A stretch of 64,000 nucleotides of DNA, from assembly GCA_964645715.1 (NCBI GenBank), contig CAZYAO010000007.1:1-64000 (forward strand). The letters are read 5' to 3'. The position numbers and the translations under genes were made by a program. This document shows positions 1 to 8,152 of the stretch, piece after piece; position 1 is the first letter of the stretch; every line of letters begins with the position of its first letter. The notes beneath the pieces were generated by a model. The model worked only from the letters and a program-made list of their open reading frames with translations, was not told the DNA's origin and did no database searches. This stretch comes from JAUMBM01 sp964645715 (GTDB taxonomy: Bacteria > Bacteroidota > Bacteroidia > Chitinophagales > Saprospiraceae).

Positions 1-8
1 GGAGAATC

Positions 9-264
9 GCTACCGCAACAGGCGCTTTGCAGCTGTTGCGCTAGCTGTTGTGTGTGATAGAAAAAAGCTACCGCAACAGGCGCTTGGCAGCTGTTGCGTG
101 TCACAGAAAAAAGCTACCGCAACAGGCGCTTGGCAGCTGTTGCGGTAGCAGTTGTGTGTCGTAAAAAAAGCTACCGCAACAGGCGCTTGGCAGCTGGTGC
201 GGTAGCAGTTATGTGTCGTAGAAAAAAGCTACCGCAACAGGCGCTTGGCAGCTGTTGCGGTAGC
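9..264. repeat. Array of five tandem stem-loop units
   Basis: Five copies of a unit opening with GCTACCGCAACAG start at 9, 67, 113, 170 and 228, so spacing is 58, 46, 57 and 58 bp. The last copy is a perfect hairpin: left arm 228-240, an 11-nt loop, right arm CTGTTGCGGTAGC at 252-264. The fourth copy has one arm mismatch, and the second has lost most of its right arm, which explains its 46-bp spacing. Units are joined by a tGTGTcgtagAAAAAA-type linker. The array ends 15 bp before the stop of the minus-strand acyl-carrier-like gene, so the last unit probably acts as its terminator. What lies to the left is outside the window. Confidence 0.9.
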
Positions 265-278
265 AGCCTTGCAGCTGA

Positions 279-560
279 TCAGACAGCGGCGGGGCTCAAC
301 TGGTGCGCACGGAAGCAGCGGCCGGCATCGGCCACCGTTTCAATACCTTCAATTTCTTCAGCACTCAGGTAGACATTGAGGCGGCTCTCGAGCTGTGCAA
401 TCAAAAGATTGATATCCACGGCATCCATCATCAGGTCATCGCGAAAACGCGTGTAGGGACGGATGGAGGATACATCGACATGTAGTTGCCAGCTAAGCAT
501 TTCTATCACTTGGTTTTCAATAGGACTGCTATTGATAAATACAGATGGGGTATTGAGCAT
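279..560 (-). CDS. Acyl-carrier-protein-like small protein lacking the phosphopantetheine serine
   Basis: The 93-residue product matches the acyl carrier protein fold over nearly its whole length: helix 1 with a VIEML-type start (about 18-27), the RPYTRFRDDL segment, helix 2 starting at DAVDINLLIAQLE, and the acidic AEEIEGIETVADA stretch before the last helix. In true carrier proteins helix 2 starts with D-S-L/V and the Ser carries 4'-phosphopantetheine. Here Ala47 (codon 420-422, GCC) replaces it, so the protein cannot be loaded in the usual way. I use the ATG at 560 because it gives a carrier-sized protein; the frame is open upstream and an ATG at 698 would add 46 residues from AT-rich, non-coding-looking sequence. 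Function unknown; a structural or regulatory partner is a guess. Confidence 0.6.
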   Translation of the reverse strand: MLNTPSVFINSSPIENQVIEMLSWQLHVDVSSIRPYTRFRDDLMMDAVDINLLIAQLESRLNVYLSAEEIEGIETVADAGRCFRAHQLSPAAV

Positions 561-869
561 AATCAGTTGATTGTGTAGATTGCTATACAAACGTACACCC
601 TGTGCACTTAGTTGCCTGCGCCTGAAATTATTTATCAGTGGCAGCCCGACAACAGGAGCAAGTGTTAAAAGATTATTAAAGTACCCCCAACGGTACATGA
701 TTATTTGAACAGGAGGTGTTGTATTATCTCGCAGCAGGTTGCGGCCAGGACAACCCTTGTTGTTGCTTTTTAAAAAAACCAACAACAAGTGCGCTTTGCA
801 GCGCAGGCCAAGCAGGCACATGTTTTGCGACAAAATACCAATGTCTTTACCAATGCAAACCGTTTTATC

Positions 870-1406
870 ATGATCAGGTATTGGGTAGTGGTATCCCTGC
901 TGGTAGCGATCTGCTTACCAGCTGAAGCACAGCAGGCAAAAGGAGGAGGATCTGCAGGCAGCGTTCAGTGGCGCAACTGGTCGGCCGTGCAGGCCGCTAG
1001 TCCCCGGCAGAAAGTGATGGTATTCATCTATGCAGACTGGTGTGCGCTCTGTAAACGGATGGAAAGCGAAGTGTTCGGATCAGGACCGGTAGCGCAGCGC
1101 ATCAACCAGTTGTTCATACCGGTTCGCTTCAATGGAGAGAACCGCGAACCCATGGTCTACCAAGGGGACACCTACCAGTACATCAGCGAGGGCGATGTGC
1201 GCTACCATGGCCTGGCAGCCAAGTTGATGGGTGGCAGGATCAGCTATCCTGGCCTCGTCTTTCTGGATGAGAGCGGCCAGGTCATACAAGCGATATCGGG
1301 CTTTCGCAATGCCGACGACCTGCTGATGGCACTCGCCTACTTTGGCGAAAACCACTATAAAACAACTCCTTGGTCAACTTTTCAGCGGAATTACAGAACT
1401 GAATGA
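870..1406 (+). CDS. Secreted thioredoxin-fold protein
   Basis: The 178-residue product starts with a signal peptide (about 1-20, ending AEA-QQ), so it is exported. The mature part has a thioredoxin-like fold of the Thioredoxin_7/DUF255 kind, with the redox motif WCALCK at 57-62 after the strand VMVFIYAD, and a cis-proline-type segment SYPGLVFLD further on. The CxxC suggests disulfide exchange in the periplasm; the partner is unknown. The frame is open upstream, but the ATG at 870 is chosen because it sits directly before the signal peptide. It is divergent from the acyl-carrier-like gene and convergent with ribD, from which a strong hairpin separates it. Confidence 0.8.
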   Translation: MIRYWVVVSLLVAICLPAEAQQAKGGGSAGSVQWRNWSAVQAASPRQKVMVFIYADWCALCKRMESEVFGSGPVAQRINQLFIPVRFNGENREPMVYQGDTYQYISEGDVRYHGLAAKLMGGRISYPGLVFLDESGQVIQAISGFRNADDLLMALAYFGENHYKTTPWSTFQRNYRTE

Positions 1407-1420
1407 GCACGCGCTGTGTC

Positions 1421-1464
1421 TGGGTTGTGCTTGCGAGCGGCTGTGCCGCCACAAGCACAACCCA
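1421..1464. terminator. Bidirectional hairpin terminator between convergent genes
   Basis: TGGGTTGTGCTTG (1421-1433) pairs with CAAGCACAACCCA (1452-1464); the loop itself folds into GCGGC-tgt-GCCGC. It lies between the stop of the thioredoxin-fold gene and the stop of ribD. A T-rich run follows on the plus strand. Confidence 0.8.
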
Positions 1465-1492
1465 CCTGCGTTTGGGCTTTTTTTACAAAAAA

Positions 1493-2578
1493 TCAAAAAA
1501 CGCGCGGCAGGCGCGCATAGCAAATATCAATGCGGTCATCGGCCAGGTAAAAAGTATCCTGTAGTTCACCACTGAGCAGTGGCGCCGGCAGTCCTCCACC
1601 CAGCCGGGTAGCGGCGGTGATGACGCGCGCCTCATCCCACAAGCCTGCTGCCAGCAGCGCAGCGATTACCCGGGCGCCGCCCTCAACGGTGAGCTGCCCG
1701 ATGTTGCTGCGGTACAGTACAGACAACATAGCAGTTGTCCAGTCGGGCGAAGCAAAATCAATGGAACAAAGCTGCACATTGGGCGGCAGTATTCGGGGAG
1801 GACGGTCGACCCCCGACTGTGAAAACAACCACACCGACTGGTCGGGGGCAAAAACGCGCAGCGACGCAGGCAGCGTCCGCTGCCCTTCCAGCACCACCCG
1901 GGCGGGTGAGCGCCCGGGAAAATAGCGGGTATCGAGCCGGGGGTCATCGGCCAGGGCCGTGCCGGCGCCGATCAGGATGGCATCCGTCTGCGCTCGCCAG
2001 CGATGCGTCAGCCGGCGCGTAAATTCGTTGCTGATCCAGTAAGCGCCGGCGCTGGCCGGCGCCATATACCCATCGCTGCTGCGCGCGTATTTCAGCACAA
2101 CGTACGGCCGCTTCAAAGCGGCAAAAACATTGCGGGGCAGCGCCAGCAGGGCGCCTTCCAGCGGCAGTATACCCGTGAGCACCTCCACCCCGGCAGCCCT
2201 GAGCAGCTCCACAGAGCGACCCGACACCTCGGGCGTGAAATCCAGTTGAGAAACAATGACGCGCGGAATGGCATGCGCACGGATGAGATCTGTGCAGGGA
2301 GGAGTTTTGCCAAAAATGCAGCAGGGCTCCAGCGACACATAAAGCGTGCTGCGGGCAATCAGCGGCCGGTCGACCGCCGCCACGCTGTTGACCGCCATGA
2401 CCTCTGCATGCGGCCCTCCGTAATAAGGATGGTAACCTTCGCCGATGATGCGCCCGTCGCACACGAGCACAGCCCCTACTGCAGGATTGGGCGATACTTT
2501 TCCCAACCCCAGCCTGGCCAGCTGAAAGCAGCGGCGCATATAGGACTGATCGGCTTCGCTGAAAACAACAGCACTCAT
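1493..2578 (-). CDS. ribD: Bifunctional riboflavin biosynthesis deaminase/reductase RibD
   Basis: RibD performs two steps of riboflavin synthesis: deamination of the 2,5-diaminopyrimidine phosphoribosyl intermediate and NADPH-dependent reduction of its ribose. The N-terminal cytidine-deaminase-like domain (about 1-145) has the zinc signature H57-A-E59 with C86 and C95 in the EPCCIFGKTPPC segment; Glu59 is the expected proton shuttle. The C-terminal reductase domain (about 150-361) contains VVLKYARSSDG and the VEGGARV motif. Length (361 aa) is normal for the family. The start overlaps the mnmD stop as ATGA, so the two are translationally coupled in a ytxJ-mnmD-ribD unit. No other rib gene is in view. 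Confidence 0.95.
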   Translation of the reverse strand: MSAVVFSEADQSYMRRCFQLARLGLGKVSPNPAVGAVLVCDGRIIGEGYHPYYGGPHAEVMAVNSVAAVDRPLIARSTLYVSLEPCCIFGKTPPCTDLIRAHAIPRVIVSQLDFTPEVSGRSVELLRAAGVEVLTGILPLEGALLALPRNVFAALKRPYVVLKYARSSDGYMAPASAGAYWISNEFTRRLTHRWRAQTDAILIGAGTALADDPRLDTRYFPGRSPARVVLEGQRTLPASLRVFAPDQSVWLFSQSGVDRPPRILPPNVQLCSIDFASPDWTTAMLSVLYRSNIGQLTVEGGARVIAALLAAGLWDEARVITAATRLGGGLPAPLLSGELQDTFYLADDRIDICYARLPRVF

Positions 2579-3255
2579 AGCTGGCGGCTTGCGCGAATCA
2601 TCTCCCGCTTGCCCGGCGGGCCCGGCAGGCTTTCGACCTCAAAGCCCAGCGCCCGCAGGCTGCGCTTTACTTCCCCCTTGGCACAATAGGTAACCAGCAC
2701 GCCTCCTGGCAGCAGGGCATCGTACATTTTGCCTAAGGCCGCGCTTGTCCACAAATCGGGCTGGGCCGAAGGTGCAAAAGCATCGTAGTAGATGAGGTCA
2801 AACTGTTGGCTCGGAACGTAGGCCTCCAGAGTGGTAAGTTTTTTACAAAAATAGAAATCCGCCGACAGGCGCTGCAACTCTTCGGGCGGGCAGGCATGCA
2901 GCTGCAGGAAGACCTCCCGGTCTGCCGGCGAAAGCCGCAGCTGCGCGGGGTAGTTGAGCGCGCCTACCTGCTCCAGCGCGAGCGGATAAGCCTCAATGGC
3001 CTCATAGCGGGACACCTTAAAGTGATGCTCCCGGGAGGCCAGAAAGGTGAGGAGGACGTTGAGCCCCGTACCGAGACCCATTTCGAAAATGGAAAGCGAT
3101 TTTTTCTCCAGCAGCAACGGGAACAGGCCGGCATCCAGAAATACATGCATACTCTCCCGGATAGCACCATAGCGCGAGTGGTAGCTCACACCAAATGCGC
3201 CGGAAATTAGCGTATGGGAACCATCCTGTGTATCAACAACTGCAATATCTGTCAT
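2575..3255 (-). CDS. mnmD: tRNA (mnm5s2U34) methyltransferase MnmD
   Basis: The 226-residue protein matches the DUF752 family, the stand-alone equivalent of the methyltransferase half of MnmC, which completes 5-methylaminomethyl-2-thiouridine at the tRNA wobble position. Visible features are the N-terminal TQDGSHTL and HSRYGAIRESMHVF segments, the SAM-binding motif SIFEMGLGTGLNVLL, and the YYDAFAPSAQPDLW segment typical of the family. The start at 3255 (MTDIAVVDTQDGS) is used rather than an upstream one because homologous sequence begins there and the upstream part would overlap ytxJ. No FAD-dependent MnmC partner domain is present. Confidence 0.9.
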   Translation of the reverse strand: MTDIAVVDTQDGSHTLISGAFGVSYHSRYGAIRESMHVFLDAGLFPLLLEKKSLSIFEMGLGTGLNVLLTFLASREHHFKVSRYEAIEAYPLALEQVGALNYPAQLRLSPADREVFLQLHACPPEELQRLSADFYFCKKLTTLEAYVPSQQFDLIYYDAFAPSAQPDLWTSAALGKMYDALLPGGVLVTYCAKGEVKRSLRALGFEVESLPGPPGKREMIRASRQL

Positions 3256-3268
3256 ACCGACTATGTGC

Positions 3269-3619
3269 TCAGGAGTTGGTGGCCTGTAGTTCCGCCGCAA
3301 GCTCTGCAACAGTGATGTCCAGGTGAGAAGCATCATAAATGCACTCCCCTTTGGAAATCAGCAGCACCTGCGGCGACTCGTGCCAGACCGAAAATTTGTC
3401 AGCAATGTACTGCGATACAGGCCGGTAAGTAATAAGATCAAGATAGTAAGGAGTGACTGCCTCGGGCGACAGCGACCAATCCTGCTCCAGCCGCATTTTA
3501 GCCATAGAACTGATGGAGCAGCGGGTGCTGTGCTTGAAGATCAGCACGGGTGTCTGCATAGACATGTCGGCGATAGCATCGACTGTAGCGGTATCCGCCA
3601 GCGTACGCCATTGAATCAT
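3269..3619 (-). CDS. ytxJ: YtxJ-like bacillithiol-system redox protein
   Basis: A 116-residue thioredoxin-fold protein of the YtxJ (DUF2847) family. The redox site is the single cysteine in FKHSTRCSIS, a monothiol glutaredoxin-like arrangement, and PQVLLISKGECIYDASH is the family's C-terminal signature. Family members are thought to de-bacillithiolate proteins, which implies that this organism makes bacillithiol; that is inference from the family. The start MIQWRTL (3619) is preferred over an in-frame ATG 33 bases upstream. It sits 13 bp ahead of mnmD and is the promoter-proximal gene of the ytxJ-mnmD-ribD unit. Confidence 0.85.
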   Translation of the reverse strand: MIQWRTLADTATVDAIADMSMQTPVLIFKHSTRCSISSMAKMRLEQDWSLSPEAVTPYYLDLITYRPVSQYIADKFSVWHESPQVLLISKGECIYDASHLDITVAELAAELQATNS

Positions 3620-3697
3620 AGCAAAAAATATTGTAAATTGACGGACTGGCACTGCTTTGTCACAAGTCCCTGCCCGCTAGAAGCAATGCGCTGCTGT

Positions 3698-3859
3698 TTA
3701 GAAAATGACTGCCAGTGTCCAGTCTACAACCGTCGTAACGATGCCCTGCAGACTGAAATTGGAAGGACAACCAACGCCGCGATTGCAGGAAGAAAGGCTT
3801 ACCAACGCCACAAATGCAACAGCAACCGGGAGGAGGCGGCGGAAAGAAGAAGTTTTCAT
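3698..3859 (-). CDS. Very small predicted lipoprotein
   Basis: A 53-residue product starting MKTSSFRRLL, with a basic N-terminus, a hydrophobic stretch and a lipobox-like LSSC with the acceptor Cys at residue 25; about 28 residues would remain after cleavage. No family recognised. The frame is open further upstream, but the ATG at 3859 places the signal peptide at the start. It lies upstream of, and in the same orientation as, ytxJ and could be a separate short transcript. Because it is short, chance coding cannot be excluded; the signal-peptide pattern is the only support. Confidence 0.45.
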   Translation of the reverse strand: MKTSSFRRLLPVAVAFVALVSLSSCNRGVGCPSNFSLQGIVTTVVDWTLAVIF

Positions 3860-4010
3860 GATTTTATAATTTATGTACATAATTTGCAAACTAACGAAAC
3901 GGCCAGCTGGTTTATTTTAAGCGATAAAAAAATAATAAACCTGCCGGCGCAGACCCCGAAAAGGCTTCAGCGCCTAAGGGCATGCAAAATTAGGGATATT
4001 GCGGCTTAGT

Positions 4011-4063
4011 AGCAAGTGATTAGCCAAAATCACTTGCTAATTAGGGCAAAATCATTATTTTTG
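4011..4063 (+). promoter_or_regulatory. pdhB promoter with overlapping inverted repeat
   Basis: A Bacteroidota-type promoter is visible: TTG at 4034-4036, a 19-bp gap, then TATTTTTG at 4056-4063 (TAnnTTTG), followed by pdhB at 4131. A perfect 11-bp inverted repeat, AGCAAGTGATT (4011-4021) and AATCACTTGCT (4028-4038) with a 6-nt spacer, covers the upstream TTG box. A bound repressor or activator there would touch the -33 element, so this may be an operator. No regulator gene is adjacent. Confidence 0.65.
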
Positions 4064-4130
4064 CGCCGTCCGGGCGGTCAGCCGTGATTAGGCCGGATGC
4101 TTTTTGCACATACTAAAATACAAGTTTTAT

Positions 4131-5117
4131 ATGGCGAGGACACTTACATTGCGCGATGCGCTCCGCGAGGCCATGTCGGAAGAAATGCGCAGGGACGACA
4201 GCGTATTTCTGATGGGTGAAGAAGTGGCAGAGTACAATGGCGCCTATAAGGTCAGCAAAGGAATGCTGGAAGAATTTGGCCCCCGTCGCGTGATTGACAC
4301 GCCGATTGCCGAGTTGGGCTTTGCAGGTATTGGTGTGGGAGCAGCGATGAACGGCCTGCGCCCGATCGTGGAGTTCATGACATGGAACTTCGCTGTGCTT
4401 GCCTTCGACCAGATTGTCAACAATGCTGCTAAGACGCTGGCGCAGTCAGCTGGCCAGTTTCGCTGCCCCATCGTTTTCCGGGGTCCCTCGGGCGCTGCAG
4501 GGCAGCTGGCACAACAGCACTCCCAGACCTTTGAAAGCTGGTTGGCCAATACGCCCGGCTTGAAGGTGATTTCTTGTATTGACCCCGCAGATGCCAAGGG
4601 GCTGCTCAAGTCTGCTATCCGCGACGACGATCCGATCTGTGTGATGGAGTCAGAGATGCTCTATGGCTACGAGGGTGAGGTGCCCGAGGGTGACTACCTG
4701 GTGCCCATCGGTGTGGCTGCTGTGCGCCGCGAGGGTACAGATGTGACGCTGGTATCTTTCAACAAAATGATGCTGCCTACGCTGGAAGCGGCCAACGAAC
4801 TGGCCAAGGAAGGGATCAGTGCAGAGGTTATTGACCTGCGCACGATTCGTCCGCTCGACTATGACACCATCATCCGCTCGGTCAAAAAGACCAATCGCCT
4901 GGTGGTGATCGACGAGTCCTGGCCGTTTGCTTCCGTCTCTACGGAGATTGCGTATGCGGTTCAGCGCAAGGCTTTTGACTACCTCGATGCGCCGGTGATC
5001 CGCATCAATGCCGCTGACGTATCGCTGGGGTATGCTCCTACGCTGGTGGAAGCCTACCTGCCCAATGCGACGCGGATTATCAAAGCGGTCAAAGAAGTGA
5101 TGTACATGAAGGCCTGA
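4131..5117 (+). CDS. pdhB: Pyruvate dehydrogenase E1 component, beta subunit
   Basis: The 328-residue protein is the beta chain of a 2-oxoacid dehydrogenase E1, which with the alpha chain and thiamine diphosphate decarboxylates pyruvate and acetylates the lipoyl group of E2. Recognisable features are LRDALREAMSEEMRRD at the N-terminus, MGEEVAEYNGAYKVSKG, RVIDTPIAELGFAGIGVGA with the TPP-binding Glu region, and the C-terminal transketolase domain with SVKKTNRLVVIDESWPFAS. The start at 4131 gives MARTLTLRDAL; an in-frame ATG 27 bases upstream is less likely. The alpha-subunit gene lies separately at 54788-55816. The stop overlaps the next start by one base. Confidence 0.95.
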   Translation: MARTLTLRDALREAMSEEMRRDDSVFLMGEEVAEYNGAYKVSKGMLEEFGPRRVIDTPIAELGFAGIGVGAAMNGLRPIVEFMTWNFAVLAFDQIVNNAAKTLAQSAGQFRCPIVFRGPSGAAGQLAQQHSQTFESWLANTPGLKVISCIDPADAKGLLKSAIRDDDPICVMESEMLYGYEGEVPEGDYLVPIGVAAVRREGTDVTLVSFNKMMLPTLEAANELAKEGISAEVIDLRTIRPLDYDTIIRSVKKTNRLVVIDESWPFASVSTEIAYAVQRKAFDYLDAPVIRINAADVSLGYAPTLVEAYLPNATRIIKAVKEVMYMKA

Positions 5118-5896
5118 TGAAGGCACTTGCTGACTTTTTCATAGAGGCTTGGCCCCACCTTTTGCCATCACAGTGGGCATGGTTGCTGTTGAGCGGCCTG
5201 CTCATCGGGATGGCCAAAGGTGGGGTCAAAGGTCTCACCATCCTGGCTGTTCCTCTCCTCGCTGCTACCTTTGGCAGCAAAGCCTCTACGGGCATTGTAC
5301 TTCCCATGTTGCTTTTCGGTGATGTGATTGCCGTGCGCCACTACCATGCGTACGTCCGCTGGCCTTATGTGCTGGGCTTGCTGCCGGCAGCAGTGGTCGG
5401 TATAGCGCTGGCTATGTGGATAGGCATGGATGCCGATGAGGCTGCCTTCGATCTGTACCTGGCCATAGTCATTCTGCTGGGACTGGGGCTTATGTTGTGG
5501 CAGGAATTCAGGCCGCTGCCCGCCTTTATCATTCAAAGCAAGGCCTATGCCTTCTTTTTTGGCATCCTCGGAGGCTTTACGACCATGATTGGCAATGCCT
5601 CCGGACCGGTCATGTCGGTCTACCTCCTCAGTACGCGCCTCAGCAAAGAAGCCTTCATCGGCACGGGCGCCTGGTTTTACCTGATTGTCAATCTCATCAA
5701 GCTCCCCCTCCAGTTTTTCATCTGGGACAACATCAACACCACCACACTGGCCATCAACCTGCTGGCTTTTCCCGCTATTATCGTTGGCCTGCTGCTGGGT
5801 GTCCGACTCGTCAACTACCTGCCGGAAAAAGCTTTCCGCTATTTTGTGATGGCCATGACGCTGATTATCTCGGTGCGCCTGCTAGCAGGGATTTGA
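5117..5896 (+). CDS. TauE/SafE family membrane permease
   Basis: The 259-residue polytopic protein belongs to the TauE/SafE (DUF81) family of anion exporters, proposed to move sulfite, sulfoacetate or related organosulfur anions. The duplicated signature is visible as LLIGMAKGGVKGLTILAVPL near residue 30 and GILGGFTTMIGNASGPVMSVYLL near 150, with about eight hydrophobic helices. It shares a TGATG junction with pdhB, so it is co-transcribed and probably translationally coupled. The substrate cannot be read from sequence. Its 3' end overlaps the convergent HAD gene by 32 bp. Confidence 0.85.
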   Translation: MKALADFFIEAWPHLLPSQWAWLLLSGLLIGMAKGGVKGLTILAVPLLAATFGSKASTGIVLPMLLFGDVIAVRHYHAYVRWPYVLGLLPAAVVGIALAMWIGMDADEAAFDLYLAIVILLGLGLMLWQEFRPLPAFIIQSKAYAFFFGILGGFTTMIGNASGPVMSVYLLSTRLSKEAFIGTGAWFYLIVNLIKLPLQFFIWDNINTTTLAINLLAFPAIIVGLLLGVRLVNYLPEKAFRYFVMAMTLIISVRLLAGI

Positions 5897-6533
5897 TGCG
5901 TTGAAGTGCTTCGTAGGGGCGGGGGAAAATCTCGTGCGCCTCAGCCAGTACGCCCGCGGGCTGCGAGGTAGTGAGTCCCAGCACATACAGACCCGCTTTG
6001 CGCGCTGCCGCCACGCCGGCGGGCGAGTCCTCCATAGCGATACAATGCGCCGGCAGCAGTCCCAGCCGCTCGACTGCCAGCAAATACATATCGGGTGCCG
6101 GCTTGAGCTGGCGCACATCATCGGCTGTCACTACCTGTTGCAGCCACTGCCCCAGCTGGGTAGCCCTGAACACCTGTTCGACATCTGCCAGCGGGCTGTT
6201 GGTAGCCAGTGCCATAGGGATACCGCTGCGGGAAAAACCTGCCAGCTCCTCTTCTACCCCACTGAAAGCCTTGAGTTGCCTGGCTACCAGCGTATGAAAC
6301 AACTGCTGTTTTTCTTTGCGCAGCACCTCTGTGGTTACCGCCAGCGCGTAATCGCTGGCCACGCTCTCTGCCAGGTGTCGGTCCGACAAGCCCACCCAGC
6401 GGTCAAACCAATGGTAGTCGAAGACCAGACCGTGCCGGGCGAGCACCCCCAGCCAGGCGTCGGCATGAACAATCTCAGAGTCGACCAGCGTACCGTCGAG
6501 GTCAAATACAATCCCTTGAAAACTTTGGTGCAT
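5865..6533 (-). CDS. HAD-superfamily phosphatase, beta-phosphoglucomutase-like
   Basis: A 222-residue haloacid dehalogenase family hydrolase, subfamily IA with a helical cap. Motif I is VFDLDGTLVDSE (nucleophile Asp11, acid/base Asp13), motif II is the ALATNSP segment, motif III the Lys in LKPAPDMYLLA, and motif IV is IAMEDSPAG. The overall pattern resembles phosphatases acting on sugar phosphates and beta-phosphoglucomutase; the substrate is not determinable. The start MHQSFQGIVF (6533) is chosen because motif I follows directly. Convergent with the TauE/SafE gene, with overlapping 3' ends and no room for a separate terminator. Confidence 0.85.
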   Translation of the reverse strand: MHQSFQGIVFDLDGTLVDSEIVHADAWLGVLARHGLVFDYHWFDRWVGLSDRHLAESVASDYALAVTTEVLRKEKQQLFHTLVARQLKAFSGVEEELAGFSRSGIPMALATNSPLADVEQVFRATQLGQWLQQVVTADDVRQLKPAPDMYLLAVERLGLLPAHCIAMEDSPAGVAAARKAGLYVLGLTTSQPAGVLAEAHEIFPRPYEALQRIKSLLAGAPR

Positions 6534-6727
6534 GGATACAATTGATTGTGCTGCTGCGCACTTTTTTACAGCCCCGTTTTGGCTCGGGCAGCCTGCAGCA
6601 GCCAATGGCCACGCCTTTTCACAAAATCGAGCAGCAGCATCCGTTTAATTGCACAAATATAGCAGAATATGCCGCCAAGCCTGTAACTTTATCGCCAAAA
6701 TTACCACACCGCACTTGCATCACTTTT

Positions 6728-8095
6728 ATGAACTACAGAGGCTTTCTCCTGATTGTTACCAGCCTGGTGGCATTTTCCTGCAAAACCGCCCAGCCTATGA
6801 GACCTGCAGAACAATATGAAGAACGCTACGAAGTAAAAACTTCGACCCTCTACCTGCCCGTAGAAATCAAAGTGGCAGCGCTGGAGCGCGCCCTCAACAG
6901 CCAGTTTGCCAACGTCGTGTACGAAGATAATTCCTTCAATGACGGCGACAATATGACAGTCAAGGCAACGCGGCGCGATGCTTTCCGGCTGCGGGTGGAA
7001 GGAACGACTATCTACTACAAGACGCCCCTCAATCTGCTGATCCGCTACGACACCGGCCTCGGCAAGGTCGATGCCGATGCATCCATTGAGCTCAATTTTC
7101 GCACCAGTCTGCAACTGACCGACAAGTGGTCGCTGGAGACCAATACCCAGCTCGAAGGGTATCGCTGGCTAAGCAGTCCGCGGCTGCGGCTGGGCAGCTT
7201 TAGCCTGCCCGTGGAGACCATCGCCAACTATGTCCTGAAGCGGGCGCAGTCGACGCTTGCCGATGCCATCGATACGCAGATAGCGCGCAATCTCAAATTG
7301 GAGCAGTATGTGGCGGAGGCATGGAAAATGATGCACCAGCCTTTTGAAATGTCTGCCGAGTACAAGGCGTGGCTGCTCATTCAGCCGCAGCGGCTGGGTA
7401 TGACCCGCCTCGAGAGCAGCAACGGGATTATCCGCTCTACCATCTTTATGGAAGTGCGCCCCGAGATGGCTTTTGGGCCCCGCCCCGCCAACAGCCGGCA
7501 GCAGCCGCTGCCCCCTTTTGCTTACCAGCAGGTGCAGCAGGCCAACCAGCCTTTTTCCCTCTATGTCGATGCTCTGGTCACCTACGACGAAGCGGAGCGC
7601 ATGGCCCGGCAGGCCGTGCAAGGGATGACCTTCAGCCAGGGACGGCGCTCGGTAAAAATTAAGGACATTGAATTGTACGGGCAGGGCAGTCAGCTGGTTG
7701 TCAACCTGTTTCTGGAGGGCAGCTATGATGGCAACATCTACCTCACCGGCCGGCCGGAGTTCAATCCGCTGACCAACACCGTAGACCTCAAAGACCTCGA
7801 GTTTACGCTCGACACCCGCAGCTTCCTCGCCAAATCGGCCGGCTGGCTGCTGCAGAGCACCCTGAAAACCAAAATTCAGGAGAGCGTCGACTTTTTGCTG
7901 CAGTACAATATAGAGGATCTGCGCAAGCAGGTGCAGGCTTCGCTCAACAACTACAAGGTTAGTGAAGGCATCACCATCAACGGACAGCTGCACGATCTCA
8001 ACCTGTACAATGCATACCTCACTACTACGGGCATACGGGTACATGTGGCCATCAGCGGCGATGTCAAAGCACGCGTTGAAGGATTACAATTTTAA
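6728..8095 (+). CDS. DUF4403 family lipoprotein
   Basis: A 455-residue protein beginning with a lipoprotein signal (LVAFSC, acceptor Cys at residue 18), so it is probably anchored in the envelope. The rest matches DUF4403, a family common in Bacteroidota and distantly related to lipid-binding tubular (BPI/SMP-like) domains; a role in lipid handling would be inference. Features include the repeated amphipathic strands, LYLPVEIKVAALERALNSQ near the N-terminus and ITINGQLHDLNLYNAYL near the end. The start at 6728 is preceded by TAACTTTA at 6684-6691, a near-consensus -7 box; the open frame upstream to 6542 is discarded. Followed 57 bp later by another envelope gene. Confidence 0.75.
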   Translation: MNYRGFLLIVTSLVAFSCKTAQPMRPAEQYEERYEVKTSTLYLPVEIKVAALERALNSQFANVVYEDNSFNDGDNMTVKATRRDAFRLRVEGTTIYYKTPLNLLIRYDTGLGKVDADASIELNFRTSLQLTDKWSLETNTQLEGYRWLSSPRLRLGSFSLPVETIANYVLKRAQSTLADAIDTQIARNLKLEQYVAEAWKMMHQPFEMSAEYKAWLLIQPQRLGMTRLESSNGIIRSTIFMEVRPEMAFGPRPANSRQQPLPPFAYQQVQQANQPFSLYVDALVTYDEAERMARQAVQGMTFSQGRRSVKIKDIELYGQGSQLVVNLFLEGSYDGNIYLTGRPEFNPLTNTVDLKDLEFTLDTRSFLAKSAGWLLQSTLKTKIQESVDFLLQYNIEDLRKQVQASLNNYKVSEGITINGQLHDLNLYNAYLTTTGIRVHVAISGDVKARVEGLQF

Positions 8096-8152
8096 TATTT
8101 TGACCGGGACCAGCGACAGGTGCTGCCCCCGGTCAGTCAAGCTAACATTCTT

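Noticed and set aside
9..264. CRISPR array
   Set aside because: The linkers between repeat arms are themselves repeated rather than unique, unit length varies, and no cas gene is in view.
94..372. Plus-strand open frame with repeated YRNRRLAA
   Set aside because: It is a translation of the hairpin array, has no other features and runs into the opposite-strand gene.
1666..2689. Several frames opposite ribD and mnmD, some over 170 residues
   Set aside because: They are antisense shadows in GC-rich codons, full of Arg and Ala, and the ribD and mnmD motifs are unmistakable.
7169..8044. 291-residue frame antisense to the DUF4403 gene
   Set aside because: No start context, no motifs, and the plus-strand lipoprotein signal and family match explain the region.
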